A stretch of DNA of 64,000 bases from a virus: positions 1 through 64,000 of IMG/VR virus record IMGVR_UViG_3300025162_000043. One strand, given 5' to 3'. Positions 35,067 through 44,180 of the stretch are shown here, piece by piece. A model generated the notes under the pieces. It did no database searches. It was not told where the DNA came from and saw nothing but the letters and a program-made list of their open reading frames with translations. Position numbers and translations under genes: made by a program. Each line of letters starts with the position of its first letter. The first letter of the stretch is position 1.

Positions 35067-35549
35067 TTAGGTTTTCTTAACTAAGTACCATTTAGATCGG
35101 GGAATATTGCTTTCCCGATCAATGTCTTCGTCTGGCGTCAAGTCGATTTTTCCGATAGTTCCATCTTGTGTCCCGTACGTGGACAAACAATTCCGTACCG
35201 ATTGCGGCCGGTATCTTGTCGTACCATTGGCAAACCTTACGCCGACCATGTCAATCACTTCGGTCGTGAATAGACTGACGCCGATTGCCACTGGCCGAAT
35301 TTCAGTCTTCTCAATACCTCTTGGCAATTCGGCATTGGCCATTCTAAGAATGTCCCGGACTAACTCCATGATGCCAATTACAGATGATTGCTTGCTCTTG
35401 CCAAGCTTGGCATAATGCGCTTGGAAGTGTGGCCGGACACCGGCAATGGTCAGCGTATTGTTGATCGCTTTGCAATTGTCAAGAATTTCAGAGGACATGG
35501 CTATAGCCGCCTCTTGATCCGCGTTCACTGATTCAATTTTATTTTGCAT
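35067..35549 (-). CDS. Hypothetical 160-residue protein
   Basis: Not recognised. The true start is MQNKIESVNADQ; longer readings translate operator repeats. The helical first half has a VIGIMELVRDILRMANAELP segment; the second half is beta-rich with RFANGTTRYRPQSVRN. GC is higher than in the window at large. Preceded by TTGACA and two operator copies. Confidence 0.7.
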   Translation of the reverse strand: MQNKIESVNADQEAAIAMSSEILDNCKAINNTLTIAGVRPHFQAHYAKLGKSKQSSVIGIMELVRDILRMANAELPRGIEKTEIRPVAIGVSLFTTEVIDMVGVRFANGTTRYRPQSVRNCLSTYGTQDGTIGKIDLTPDEDIDRESNIPRSKWYLVKKT

Positions 35550-35761
35550 ACTTGCCACTAAGATCGCACAACCAAGCTCAATTGTCAAAAAGTATTTGAA
35601 ACTACTTTTTGCGCCAGCGAGGGAGGGAAGAAATACTGGCCAGTAAATGATTCGGTGAAACGAGGGCAAAAAAAGAAATACTGGCCAGTAAATGGTTCGG
35701 TGAAACGAGGGCAGGAAAAGGCTCCCGGGAGCAATTCCCGGGAGCGTGAGATTAGGAATCG
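35550..35761 (-). promoter_or_regulatory. Regulatory cassette: terminator, two operators, promoter
   Basis: TACTGGCCAGTA at 35634-35645 and 35679-35690, each followed by ATTCGGTGA or its variant, then on the minus strand TTGACA leading to the 35549 start. The GCTCCCGGGA hairpin at about 35721-35747 terminates the upstream operon. Confidence 0.75.
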
Positions 35762-36136
35762 TTATGCTTCGTTGGGATCGCTAGGCCATCCCTGAATTGC
35801 ATTGGCCGGGAGCAGCCAAGTGCAATTGCCCTGCCCCGGACCGCTAACATAGGTTCGGAGCGTGCGCCCAAAGTAGGTCACGCGGTTGGCAGACCCATCT
35901 GCCGGCTTATAGCTGATGGTGCAGACCATCTTGACCTGCGCCTTGCCATCGGCAATGGCTTTGTTCAACCGGCTAACGGTCACGCTTCGGGTCTTGCCGA
36001 CCTGCACGCCAACGGCAACGGCAACCGCGTCAAGTTCCTCCGTGGACATAGACGCAATAAGGACGGATGCGGCAGCAGGCTTGCTGGTTTCAGGGGCAGC
36101 GGCAATGATGTTTTCGGCAGTATTTTCAGTATTCAT
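35762..36136 (-). CDS. Hypothetical 124-residue protein
   Basis: Not recognised. Ala-rich N-terminus, then SMSTEELDAVAVAVGVQVGK and a beta-rich C-terminus. A self-contained unit with its own promoter and terminator. Confidence 0.7.
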   Translation of the reverse strand: MNTENTAENIIAAAPETSKPAAASVLIASMSTEELDAVAVAVGVQVGKTRSVTVSRLNKAIADGKAQVKMVCTISYKPADGSANRVTYFGRTLRTYVSGPGQGNCTWLLPANAIQGWPSDPNEA

Positions 36137-36451
36137 TTGATTGTCTTTCCAACACAGTATTTTTCGAGACTTGGCGGGCTTACGTATCCCGCTCTCAACA
36201 TATAGACCATAACACAGGTTCTCTGTTTGTCAAAAAGTATTTGAAACTATTTTTGATCGCTATCGTCCGAGCTGAGGTTCTCCGGCATGGGGGAAGAAAT
36301 ACTGGCCAGTAAATATTCAAAGAAATACTGGCCAGTAATTCTTGCCATGCACAGTAAATGATTCGGTGAGCACAGTATTTAATTCGGTGAGATTTGGGCA
36401 GGGAAAAGGCCCCGGATGTCTGCCTCCGGGGATGAGTGATGATGCTTTCCG
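36137..36451 (-). promoter_or_regulatory. Regulatory cassette with two operators
   Basis: Palindromes at 36300-36311 and 36326-36337; ATTCGGTGAG twice near 36360-36392. The promoter stretch with TTTGACA near 36225 resembles the one at 37640. A CCCCGGAG/CTCCGGGG hairpin near 36410-36440 is the terminator of the next gene. Confidence 0.75.
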
Positions 36452-36721
36452 TTATTTATCAGCGTGCAACGCGATTGAACACCTGACATGGTGCAAATCG
36501 CTTTGATGGGTATATGTCGCGCCATCAATTGACCATGCATACCGGCATCCTTCGTAGCTACCATCGAAACCCCAATAGGTGCCAACTTCTATCACGGTAC
36601 AGGTTACTGCTACACTTATCAGTTTTGATCGCCGACCGTTGCCAGTCCGGTGGTGAACTAAATTTCTAAACTTCATTCCCAGAACAATGGGTGTATCATT
36701 CATGTCCATATCATACATCAT
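36452..36721 (-). CDS. Hypothetical 89-residue protein
   Basis: Not recognised. A beta-rich protein (KLISVAVTCTVIEVGTYWGF). The first Met codons are clustered (MMYDMDM), so the exact start is open. Confidence 0.65.
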   Translation of the reverse strand: MMYDMDMNDTPIVLGMKFRNLVHHRTGNGRRSKLISVAVTCTVIEVGTYWGFDGSYEGCRYAWSIDGATYTHQSDLHHVRCSIALHADK

Positions 36722-36960
36722 CCAGGTAATTTGTCAAAAAATATTTACAACTACTTTTGATCGCCAACCCGGCTTCCCTGCCTTGACCGAAGAAATACTG
36801 GCCAGTAAATATTCTTATATCGCCTAATGTATTTAGAAATACTGGCCAGTAATTCTTGCGGAGCACAGTATTTAATTCGGTGAAATTTGGGCAGGAAAAA
36901 GCGAAGGACCGTACCATTTCTGGCACGATCCTTGCTCGTGTTGTGTTCTCGAATGGCCAA
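36722..36960 (-). promoter_or_regulatory. Regulatory cassette with two operators
   Basis: Palindromes at 36796-36807 and 36840-36851, ATTCGGTGA near 36877, TTTGACA near 36732 before the 36721 start, and an AAGGATCGTGCC/GGTACGGTCCTT hairpin with a T-run at about 36899-36935. Confidence 0.75.
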
Positions 36961-37563
36961 CTAATCGGCTAAAATGGATTCGACTTCGGCCATTTCTGGC
37001 ATTTCAACTACTACGCCAGATGCTCTTAGATAATAGACGTTTTTGAGATTGACGGCAATCACGGAGGGCTTAAAGTCTGGTTTTTCAGTTTCCTTGTAAA
37101 GCCAGGGAGCAACCACTTCATCAAACTCTGGTTCATTGGCTTCATTACAATAGGCACGTGTGGACTTATGCGGGAAGTATTGGAGATAGTATTGACCATC
37201 ACGCTTGGCTTCGTCCTTGTGTTGGACCAACGGAAGATTTTTGCCGTCTATGGTCTTAAGGTGTTCATACCATGTTTCGCCGTTCTGGTACTCAACTTGG
37301 GACAATTCGACGCCAAGCTTAGCAGCAATCCGAGTGCAAACGCTAGTATTATAGTTAGCGTTGACAATGCCAATCTTCCGGGATACCTTATACAAGCCAT
37401 TTTTGGACTTGGCAGATGCTCCCCAGGGGTTTCCTGCCTTGATCTTGACCACTGGCGTTTTGCTAAGGATAGCGACAAACCGGCAAGCTGTTCCATTGGT
37501 CTTGATAAAACCGAGCATCTCTAACACGGATACCATTTGAACCACATTTTTCTTGTCTAACAT
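36961..37563 (-). CDS. Hypothetical 200-residue protein
   Basis: Not recognised. The first 70 residues with VLEMLGFIKTNGTACRF could be a winged-helix-like unit; the rest is mixed. No signal or membrane segment. Flanked by operator cassettes on both sides. Confidence 0.7.
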   Translation of the reverse strand: MLDKKNVVQMVSVLEMLGFIKTNGTACRFVAILSKTPVVKIKAGNPWGASAKSKNGLYKVSRKIGIVNANYNTSVCTRIAAKLGVELSQVEYQNGETWYEHLKTIDGKNLPLVQHKDEAKRDGQYYLQYFPHKSTRAYCNEANEPEFDEVVAPWLYKETEKPDFKPSVIAVNLKNVYYLRASGVVVEMPEMAEVESILAD

Positions 37564-37862
37564 ATTTTTACTTTCGAGTTAACACTAGAGAGCGTGTTGC
37601 TCTCTTACACCAACACCATACCACAGGTTCTCTGTTTGTCAAAAAGTATTTGAAACTATTTTTGATCGCTATCGTCCGAGCTGAGGTTCCCCGGCATGGG
37701 GAAGAAATACTGGCCAGTAATTCTTAATTATATTATTCCACGGGTATTATATTAAGAAATGTTTACTGGCCAGTAATTCTTACGATGCACAGTAAATGAT
37801 TCGGTGAGAAGTACAAAAAAAAGGCCCGAGGTTTATACCCCGGGCGTGATCGACCAGATAAT
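37564..37862 (-). promoter_or_regulatory. Regulatory cassette with two operators
   Basis: Palindromes at 37708-37719 and 37764-37775, ATTCGGTGAG at about 37799. The promoter-proximal 70 bp are nearly identical to those at 36210-36280. GCCCGGGG/CCTCGGGC plus T-run near 37817-37849 terminates the 37863 gene. Confidence 0.75.
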
Positions 37863-38900
37863 TTATGCGGTAGTATTCGCCAATAGCTGTTTGCCTAAGT
37901 CAACACAACCGTTGAATGATTCGTCATCATCATCCCTAGTAACCAATCGCCAAAAATCGGCTTTAGATTGCTGCCCCGAACCGTATTCGGAGGAAAGGAA
38001 TTGACGCATTGGATTGGTGTCTTTGCCACTAGAGTAATGCGTATAGTAATCAGTCACCGCTGAAAATGCGTCGGCACGAGTACTACCGCCATTCCCCTTG
38101 CCAGACTCATAAAGGTTTACAAGTTGCAATATAGTATTGTTTGCCCGAGTGGAAAGACCTTTTTCCACGGTCTTTGCATCGGTTATTCTACGCCCGAGGA
38201 AGCCAGCAAAGAGATTTGTAGCGACTGGACTAGACAACGGCACTTGGCTTAGTTTTTGAAATTCAAGTTGAAATTCAGCTTGAACGCCAATTGCCTTATC
38301 GATCAATTTCGCCATCTCTGGCAACCGCATGATTGCGTTTTTTGTGTGGCGCTGGCGGATACGAATATCATCGGAATTATCGGAATGTTTATTTTCCACG
38401 CTAAACAGATTGGAAGAAAATGTATTGTCGCAAACCGTGCATGTATTACTAGTATTGACCCACAACACCGAGGATTTATCGTGTCCGTTGCCGAAATTGA
38501 GGTAGGCGGAGAATGAACGACCGCCAGCGACAAATGCTTCCATACCATTTAGCTTAGTGGAAACAAAGACCCTGCCCCTGTTGCGGACACTTCCCACGGA
38601 AACAATTTCATGCGAAGTTCCGGCGATACTAGCCCTGACCAGTTCAAGGAAGGATTTGTTGTCAACCGGCTTGAAAGTTTCGGGGTTGTAGGGTTGCCCT
38701 ATTTCAACGTCGGGAATGTCAGAGCATTCAAGGACTGCCCATTTCGATGGTTTCCCACGTTTTTCCAGGAGAATGGGTTGCACATCCCATTCTGTTAGCC
38801 AATTATCTTCTAACGTGATAACTGGCTTGATCTTAGTAAGACCGTGCCATGCCTGTTGAATACCTTGCTGTTGATCGTTCTGTTCTATTCTATGAGCCAT
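37863..38900 (-). CDS. DUF932 / TIGR03299 phage-plasmid protein
   Basis: A 345-residue protein resembling the DUF932 family: AWHGLTKI near residue 18, RGRVFVSTKLNG, an AYLNFGNGHDKSSVLWVNTS core, a cysteine pair at CTVCDNTF, and IRIRQRHTKNAIMRL before the helical C-terminal half. Members are common in phages and plasmids; function unknown. Long operator cassette upstream. Confidence 0.75.
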   Translation of the reverse strand: MAHRIEQNDQQQGIQQAWHGLTKIKPVITLEDNWLTEWDVQPILLEKRGKPSKWAVLECSDIPDVEIGQPYNPETFKPVDNKSFLELVRASIAGTSHEIVSVGSVRNRGRVFVSTKLNGMEAFVAGGRSFSAYLNFGNGHDKSSVLWVNTSNTCTVCDNTFSSNLFSVENKHSDNSDDIRIRQRHTKNAIMRLPEMAKLIDKAIGVQAEFQLEFQKLSQVPLSSPVATNLFAGFLGRRITDAKTVEKGLSTRANNTILQLVNLYESGKGNGGSTRADAFSAVTDYYTHYSSGKDTNPMRQFLSSEYGSGQQSKADFWRLVTRDDDDESFNGCVDLGKQLLANTTA

Positions 38901-39300
38901 ATTTTGATTCTTTCAATTTAATTGTTTTTTACTCTAACAATTACACACTACATCTAAACAGGAAAAAGTCAAATTGTTTTTGATTTATTTTGGATTTATT
39001 TGATGCACTAAAAAGAATTTAAGCACCGACGGCAGAGAGCGGCGGAGGCCGAAGAAATACTGGCCAGTATTTCTTATACTATATTTCAATAGTATTCCGC
39101 CCGTTATTATATTAAGAATTTGAAGAAATACTGGCCAGTAAATATTCAAAGAAATACTGGCCAGTAATTCTTACGATGCACAGTAAATGATTCGGTGAGA
39201 ATAGTATTTAATTCGGTGAGCGAAGGATGAAAAACAAAAATGCCTCTGGTTCCGACCAGAGGCACCTATACAATATGAATATAGAACCGCCAAAGAAATC
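38901..39300 (-). promoter_or_regulatory. Regulatory cassette with three operators
   Basis: Palindromes at 39058-39069, 39129-39140 and 39155-39166, two ATTCGGTGAG copies near 39188-39220, and a GCCTCTGG/CCAGAGGC terminator with T-run near 39233-39266. A stretch around 39065-39120 recurs at 52073-52128. Confidence 0.75.
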
Positions 39301-40014
39301 TTACATTTTCACAGTCTCTTGTTCTCCAACATGGAGGACTTCTGTTTTATATTCTTCTGATTGACTGCAATAACCACCTTCATAATGCCCATAGTAAACA
39401 TTCTGAGGATCAAAGATTGTTCCGAGTTTTACTTTTTTGCATTCACATGCATAAAGATTGCCCCGAGGAGTACAGAACAATCCACCACAGCAACCAGCTT
39501 TTTGACTGCGATTGCCCCAGTTTTTAGCCCTGCCCATTGCTTGAACATAAGTTATTTCGCCATTTATGTCCCTGCAATCGTATTCATTCTGAAAGTTAGA
39601 CGCATATAAATCTTTTTTAGGGCGTTGAAATGCTTTGCGTACTTTATCAGTAACCATACTTTTATCATGGTATTGATCTTGAGATAAACGACACCCAATA
39701 ACTCCGCGCTCTGCCAAGTGTGCAAGCGTAAGAGAAACATTCTCATTGGTGCCGTTAGTTACCATAAACACAGCAGGAGACCCCAGACTATTGGATTGGG
39801 ATGCTAATTCCCATACAGCATACATAAGGAATTCCTGAAAAAGTGGATGCAAAGTAGGTTCTCCGCCTCCAATAGTAATTGAACAATCCTGATCGGAGAC
39901 AAGTTTAATTGCCGCGTGGAAAGTTTCCCTGCTCATATCGGTTCCCTTGGCAGTGCAAGCAAAACAGCAGTGACTGCAAGTCATATTACATTTTGTCGAA
40001 ATCTGTATATACAT
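39301..40014 (-). CDS. Radical SAM protein with SPASM-like C-terminus
   Basis: A 237-residue protein. STKCNMTCSHCCF at residues 6-18 holds the CxxxCxxC [4Fe-4S] motif; ITIGGGEPTLHP is the SAM-binding GGE region. The C-terminus has GCCGGLFCTPRGNLYACEC, which could bind a second cluster as in SPASM proteins that modify peptides. The substrate is unknown. Promoter TTGACA, TAATGT and an AGGAG ribosome site precede it; no operators. Confidence 0.85.
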   Translation of the reverse strand: MYIQISTKCNMTCSHCCFACTAKGTDMSRETFHAAIKLVSDQDCSITIGGGEPTLHPLFQEFLMYAVWELASQSNSLGSPAVFMVTNGTNENVSLTLAHLAERGVIGCRLSQDQYHDKSMVTDKVRKAFQRPKKDLYASNFQNEYDCRDINGEITYVQAMGRAKNWGNRSQKAGCCGGLFCTPRGNLYACECKKVKLGTIFDPQNVYYGHYEGGYCSQSEEYKTEVLHVGEQETVKM

Positions 40015-40050
40015 ATATCGTCTCCTACATTAACACAGTCTATCCTGTTG

Positions 40051-40473
40051 TCAAATGGTTATTCCTGAAAGTTTGTTCACGATTGAATGCTCTGCACAGA
40101 CAGGGAATTCCAATCCGTTTGTTTCCCGTCCTTCTGCTTGTTCCAGGAGGTTCCGCAAGTGAGCATCATTTGACACACAAGAATAAGACAGCGTAGAATA
40201 CAATGACCCTGGCTTAGGTGGAGCGTATGGAGTCCAACCGTCCAAATAGCTTTGCATCCATTCTGGCAATTTATCACATTGATTCCAATCTTCATTGCAC
40301 TTTGTTTTGAATTCCGCATTGGCAATATCCCAGAGACGATCAAGGATTTGATCGTTTGGCATGAATTCAAACTTATTCAAGTATGCTTGTGCAAGCTCGT
40401 CTATTTGATTAGTTCGGAATAAAATTGCGGCGAAGTAATTCATTAACGGTTGTGATTCAATTTTTTGTTTCAT
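40051..40473 (-). CDS. Hypothetical 140-residue protein
   Basis: Not recognised. Helical N-terminus (MNYFAAILFRTNQIDELAQA) and a Trp/Pro-rich centre. Its stop lies just beyond the radical SAM promoter. Confidence 0.65.
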   Translation of the reverse strand: MKQKIESQPLMNYFAAILFRTNQIDELAQAYLNKFEFMPNDQILDRLWDIANAEFKTKCNEDWNQCDKLPEWMQSYLDGWTPYAPPKPGSLYSTLSYSCVSNDAHLRNLLEQAEGRETNGLEFPVCAEHSIVNKLSGITI

Positions 40474-40796
40474 ATTGTATTAACACCTTACACCATAAGC
40501 ATATAAATGTCAAACGGAATTTTCAAATATCTTTTAGGCACCGCCGACGAAGATCATACGAAGAAATACTGGACATTATTTCTTGGTGGAACCGTGAGCA
40601 TCCTATGAACATCCTGTGAGCATCCTATGAGCATAGCAGAATAATTACTGGACATTATTTCTTGTCTGAGCACAGTAAATGATTCGGTGAGAAGTACAGA
40701 AAAAAGCCCCAGCATTGAATGCTAGGGCCACATGGATTATTTATATTGTATATTAGTATTTCATATTATTTTATTGTGTTATAGTTTAGTCATTCG
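40474..40796 (-). promoter_or_regulatory. Regulatory cassette with variant operators
   Basis: Two TACTGGACATTATTTCTT variants (about 40567 and 40643), ATTCGGTGAG near 40682, promoter TTGACATT near 40533, and a GGCCCTAGCAT/ATGCTGGGGC terminator near 40703-40730. An 11-bp tandem repeat (GAGCATCCTAT type) lies at 40595-40635. Confidence 0.7.
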
Positions 40797-41042
40797 TCAG
40801 AGAAGAGGCGAGAAATTCTCGTGATATTCAGCTATGCAAAAAGATGTCATATCATTCAACTTTGCATATCCTCGTTCATCAAGATCAAGGGCACCGCTGA
40901 AAAGTGATTGAAACTTGTCAAGAGCAGTTTTAAAGTCACATGGAGCAGATTCGGCTAAAACTTTGTTGGCTCCATATTCTAACCGAATTAAAGCATATCG
41001 TTTCATACTGTTGTAAACTCTATCATTGTTCCCGTATGTCAT
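40797..41042 (-). CDS. Hypothetical 81-residue protein
   Basis: Not recognised. A mixed alpha/beta protein (YALIRLEYGANKVLAESAP). Promoter TTGACA, TATGGT. Confidence 0.6.
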   Translation of the reverse strand: MTYGNNDRVYNSMKRYALIRLEYGANKVLAESAPCDFKTALDKFQSLFSGALDLDERGYAKLNDMTSFCIAEYHENFSPLL

Positions 41043-41270
41043 ATCTATTACACCATAACATACTCCTGTAAAATGTCAAAAAGTTTCTTCAAATATCTTT
41101 TATACACCACCGACGAAGATCAGGCGAAGAAATACTGGCCAGTAATTCTATATCATAGATATACATTTACTGGATATTATTTCTTGCCAGGCACAGTAAA
41201 TGATTCGGTGAGAAGTACAAAAAAAGCCCCCAGCTTAAAGAAGCTAGGGGCTTCGCTCACTACAAACCAA
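41043..41270 (-). promoter_or_regulatory. Regulatory cassette
   Basis: Palindrome 41133-41144, a TACTGGATATTATTTCTT variant near 41168, ATTCGGTGAG near 41203, and a terminator AAGCCCCTAGC/GCTGGGGGCTTTTT near 41221-41255. Confidence 0.7.
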
Positions 41271-41969
41271 TCATTGGCGCATTACTTTTTCGCTAAACAG
41301 TTTTTCGGCCAATGTATATTCATCAGGAGCAAGGTCCGCGACATGCAACAACTCATCCCAATTGCGGGCTAAATCATTTTCCGAACCGAGAAAATGGTTA
41401 TATCCGCTATTACCTTTAACTTGTGCGAGAACAAAGCCATCACCTGTTACCACCAAGCTATTAACTTGCGGAGTAACCCATTCTTGCCCGAGAATATAAG
41501 CAACAATGCTACCCATCTTTGGGGTCATAAGCCTAAAGCCTTTGGGATTAAGTTTTTCCACAAGTGTAAATATTGAAGCGGGAAGATTCCAAATTTCTCG
41601 ATATTCATGCAGGACAATTTTCTGACAATCTTTGGGCAATTCAGAAAAAGGAATGCGCGTGCCAAGATAATTTTTGCGACCAATAGCAGGAGCAAATCCT
41701 GCCTTATTCACGTCAACTTGACGCTTGCTTTCACTACGTTCAAAAGTACCTTTAGAATCAAACGGATTCTCCGACATGTAAATCCATAGGAATCCAGTAG
41801 GACCAGTTTTCGTACAACACTGCCGATTCGGGATTGAACGATATTTGCCCGAGTAAATAACAACATATCGCTCATCAGAACCTAAACAACAATTGTCATA
41901 AACTCGAATGTATCTTGGAATGCCTTTAGGCATTAGTGACCAAACTCTATTTGCAGTTTTTTTATTCAT
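41271..41969 (-). CDS. Hypothetical 232-residue protein
   Basis: Not recognised. A beta-rich N-terminal part with NCCLGSDERYVVIYSGKYRS, a possible CC metal site, and a C-terminal part with VVTGDGFVLAQVKG. Promoter TTGACA, 16 bp, TAAGGT, six bases, ATG. Confidence 0.65.
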   Translation of the reverse strand: MNKKTANRVWSLMPKGIPRYIRVYDNCCLGSDERYVVIYSGKYRSIPNRQCCTKTGPTGFLWIYMSENPFDSKGTFERSESKRQVDVNKAGFAPAIGRKNYLGTRIPFSELPKDCQKIVLHEYREIWNLPASIFTLVEKLNPKGFRLMTPKMGSIVAYILGQEWVTPQVNSLVVTGDGFVLAQVKGNSGYNHFLGSENDLARNWDELLHVADLAPDEYTLAEKLFSEKVMRQ

Positions 41970-42007
41970 AGTAATACCTTACACCTATTTATATTTTTGT
42001 CAACCGA

Positions 42008-42298
42008 TTAGTTAAAGAATCTTGCGCTAGTAACTAGCTGCCGAACAAGACATTTGGCATCCCGTCTGCTACTTGCCCGAACAAAGACCTGAACTGGTTC
42101 AAATTCAGACCAAGCACAATACATGTTGGTTTCTGGAGTGTATCCCCAATACGCCCCGCTTTTATCATAATCTAAATCAATCCATTTAAGTTTTTCCATG
42201 TGCAATTTAATAGGGGCATTAACATCTTGAGGCAAACGAGTTAACCTGCCCATACTTGCGCCGAACATATTACATGCTTTAGGAAGAATTAGTTTCAT
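42008..42298 (-). CDS. Hypothetical 96-residue protein
   Basis: Not recognised. Basic, with YDKSGAYWGYTPETNMYCAW. Promoter TTGACA, 16 bp, TAAGGT, six bases, ATG; the TTGACA overlaps the region just after the upstream gene. Confidence 0.65.
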   Translation of the reverse strand: MKLILPKACNMFGASMGRLTRLPQDVNAPIKLHMEKLKWIDLDYDKSGAYWGYTPETNMYCAWSEFEPVQVFVRASSRRDAKCLVRQLVTSARFFN

Positions 42299-42335
42299 AT
42301 TATTACCTTAGCATAGTTATTGAAATTGTCAAATA

Positions 42336-42605
42336 TTATCTACAATCTTTTTTATATTGTTTACGCCATTCTACCGGGGAAAGTGTCTGAGTGGTATGTG
42401 GGCGAAATTCTAATTCACCATCTTCCCGCGAGCCAATATAACCATGTTCTGTTTTAGTGGTTGCGGGAATACTGAAATAAGTGTCGGGGATAGTTGCTTT
42501 GCATCTTACTAGTTTACCAGTAACGGAATGAAAAACGATTGCTTGACGAGTGAACATGCCATAATCCCGACATTGTTCCTCAGATCCAATTGAAGTTATA
42601 TTCAT
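42336..42605 (-). CDS. Hypothetical 89-residue protein
   Basis: Not recognised. A beta-rich protein with AIVFHSVTGKLVRCKATIPD. Strong promoter TTGACA, TATAGT about seven bases before the ATG. Confidence 0.65.
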   Translation of the reverse strand: MNITSIGSEEQCRDYGMFTRQAIVFHSVTGKLVRCKATIPDTYFSIPATTKTEHGYIGSREDGELEFRPHTTQTLSPVEWRKQYKKDCR

Positions 42606-42835
42606 GCTTCACACTATACCATAAAATACAAATGTCAAAAACTTTCGTCAAATATCTTTTGGACACCGCCAGCCATACGAAGAAATACTGGCCAGTATTT
42701 CTTTATCATAATATAAGAAATACTGGACATTATTTATTGCCAGACACAGTAAATGATTCGGTGAGAAGTACAAAAAAAAGCCCCCGGGAGTGAGAATCCC
42801 GGGGTATAGCGCCTGGCCAGCGTTATTTAATGGTT
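42606..42835 (-). promoter_or_regulatory. Regulatory cassette
   Basis: Palindrome 42686-42697, a TACTGGACATTATTTATT variant near 42720, ATTCGGTGAG near 42754, and a CCCCGGGA/TCCCGGGGG terminator with T-run near 42771-42804. A clear example of the terminator, operators, promoter order. Confidence 0.8.
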
Positions 42836-43029
42836 AGATGCTGAAATATATTGTGGCATAAGAGGCCTAAGCATTTACAGTTTATTCTGCTGTTCTATCG
42901 GCTACTCTCTATTAGAACCATTCGATGCCACGAAATGTTATTTGCTATCAGTTATTTCGTATTTTTCAATGTCCAATGTTTCAATGTTTACTTCGTCATA
43001 AATCTAATTGTTATCAAACGGAATTCATC
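42836..43029. other. Non-coding or decayed stretch
   Basis: No supported gene. A minus frame reading YDEVNIETLDIEKYEITDSK lacks a start codon and may be the tail of a lost gene. Confidence 0.35.
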
Positions 43030-43221
43030 TTAAGAAAACAGGTCATAACTCATTGGCAAGGATTGAACCGCTTCTGAGGCATGTTTCCTGGCACAAATAA
43101 AGCCAATGCAAAAAGAACGGGCTTGTTTATAGTCATCAAAGGTGTATATATCTTTTGCAAGTACACCAGATTGAACTTCAACTGTAATATGATCTTCGTG
43201 GTTAGTGATAATTAGTTTCAT
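43030..43221 (-). CDS. Hypothetical 63-residue protein
   Basis: Not recognised. MKLIITNHEDHITVEVQSG start, then a helical SFCIGFICARKHASEAVQS. Five bp after the upstream gene. Confidence 0.6.
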   Translation of the reverse strand: MKLIITNHEDHITVEVQSGVLAKDIYTFDDYKQARSFCIGFICARKHASEAVQSLPMSYDLFS

Positions 43222-43226
43222 ATAAG

Positions 43227-43475
43227 TTAATGGCTTTTACTTAAATCATCTGTCTTATCGGGAATAGCATCCCACAAAGTATCTGCTTTACTCTTAGCTT
43301 CTTCCATAGCAGTTTTGTATTCCCGCTCCATTGTTGGTGTGAGCCAAGACATGTACCAGCTAAGGGTTGCTTGATAGATGTCCCTGTAGTTTTTTGCCGC
43401 TTTGAGATATTCGCGGTGCGCGTCATTGAAGCAAACAACCGTACCCCAGTTCCCGAGATAAACTTCAGTTTTCAT
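43227..43475 (-). CDS. Hypothetical 82-residue protein
   Basis: Not recognised. Helical, with Trp-rich SWYMSWLTPTMEREYK. Promoter TTGACA, 16 bp, TAATGT, six bases, ATG; the -35 box sits inside the 3' end of the small gene upstream. Confidence 0.6.
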   Translation of the reverse strand: MKTEVYLGNWGTVVCFNDAHREYLKAAKNYRDIYQATLSWYMSWLTPTMEREYKTAMEEAKSKADTLWDAIPDKTDDLSKSH

Positions 43476-43498
43476 ACCAATACATTAGCACACAAAAG

Positions 43499-43660
43499 TT
43501 ATTTGTCAAACCGAAAATGCCGATTGTTAGCATAAATGATGGGATACTTACTATTTTTCGGAGGGTTCATCCCATAAAAATAATAGGGCTTATCTGTATT
43601 GAAATGTATCCACCAAGAACCGTCATACTCGGATTGCTTGTAACAAAATATATTCTTCAT
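43499..43660 (-). CDS. Hypothetical 53-residue protein
   Basis: A short gene reading MKNIFCYKQSEYDGSWWIHF, then NTDKPYYFYG and ending HFRFDK. Not recognised. Its promoter is almost identical to that of the 43475 gene (TTGACA, 16 bp, TAATGT, six bases, ATG), and its terminal codons carry the downstream -35 box. Confidence 0.65.
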   Translation of the reverse strand: MKNIFCYKQSEYDGSWWIHFNTDKPYYFYGMNPPKNSKYPIIYANNRHFRFDK

Positions 43661-43934
43661 ACCAATACATTAGCACACAAAAGGAATTTGTCAAAAAGTT
43701 TCTTCAAATATCTTTTAGGCACCGCCAGCCATACGAAGAAATACTGGCCATTAATTCTGCGTTATGAGAGAAGAATTACTGGACATTATTTCTTGGGATG
43801 ACTCGGTGAAACGCAGTATTTGATTCGGTGAAGTTGAGTAAATGATTCGGTGATAAAAACTTTGAAAAAGAATTTGACATCTTCATTTCGTGTGTTATGG
43901 TATAAGTATGATAAATAAAAATCTTTGTGGTAAA
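43661..43934. promoter_or_regulatory. Divergent promoter region with operators
   Basis: Minus promoter to 43660 and plus promoter TTGACA (about 43873), TATAAG (about 43901) to 43935. Between them lie TACTGGCCATTAATTCT (about 43741), TACTGGACATTATTTCTT (about 43776) and three ATTCGGTGA-type motifs (43801-43852). Both directions could share one regulator. Confidence 0.7.
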
Positions 43935-44150
43935 ATGAGAACGAAAGACAATCCTTATGAAGTCTGGCAATCCCTTGATGGGAGTTGGACATGGAAAGTT
44001 TTGAAAAAGTATCAAACTCCCGATAAAGAAATGAGCAATTCATTCGCTCGGTGGTTCTGTTATGTGACATCTCCCTTCTGTCCGTTCGGTGAAATGGGAG
44101 ATACTTACATTAATGAAATTAAAAGTCAAGCCGTCAAAATCTTCATTTGA
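43935..44150 (+). CDS. Hypothetical 71-residue protein
   Basis: Not recognised. MRTKDNPYEVWQSLDGSWTW start and an FCYVTSPFCPFGE segment with two cysteines. The ATG at 43935 was chosen because earlier in-frame starts overlap the -10 box. It contains TTCGGTGAA in its coding sequence. Confidence 0.6.
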   Translation: MRTKDNPYEVWQSLDGSWTWKVLKKYQTPDKEMSNSFARWFCYVTSPFCPFGEMGDTYINEIKSQAVKIFI

Positions 44151-44180
44151 CAATTCGGTGAAACGTGCTAGGTTAAATAT

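Noticed and set aside
35550-35669. N-terminal extensions reading FHRIIYWPVF before several small genes
   Set aside because: They translate the operator palindrome and companion motif and lie upstream of the promoters, so they are not coding.
35634-39166. The palindrome array as a CRISPR array
   Set aside because: Spacing is irregular, the copies lie at promoters, and intervening DNA includes terminators and genes.
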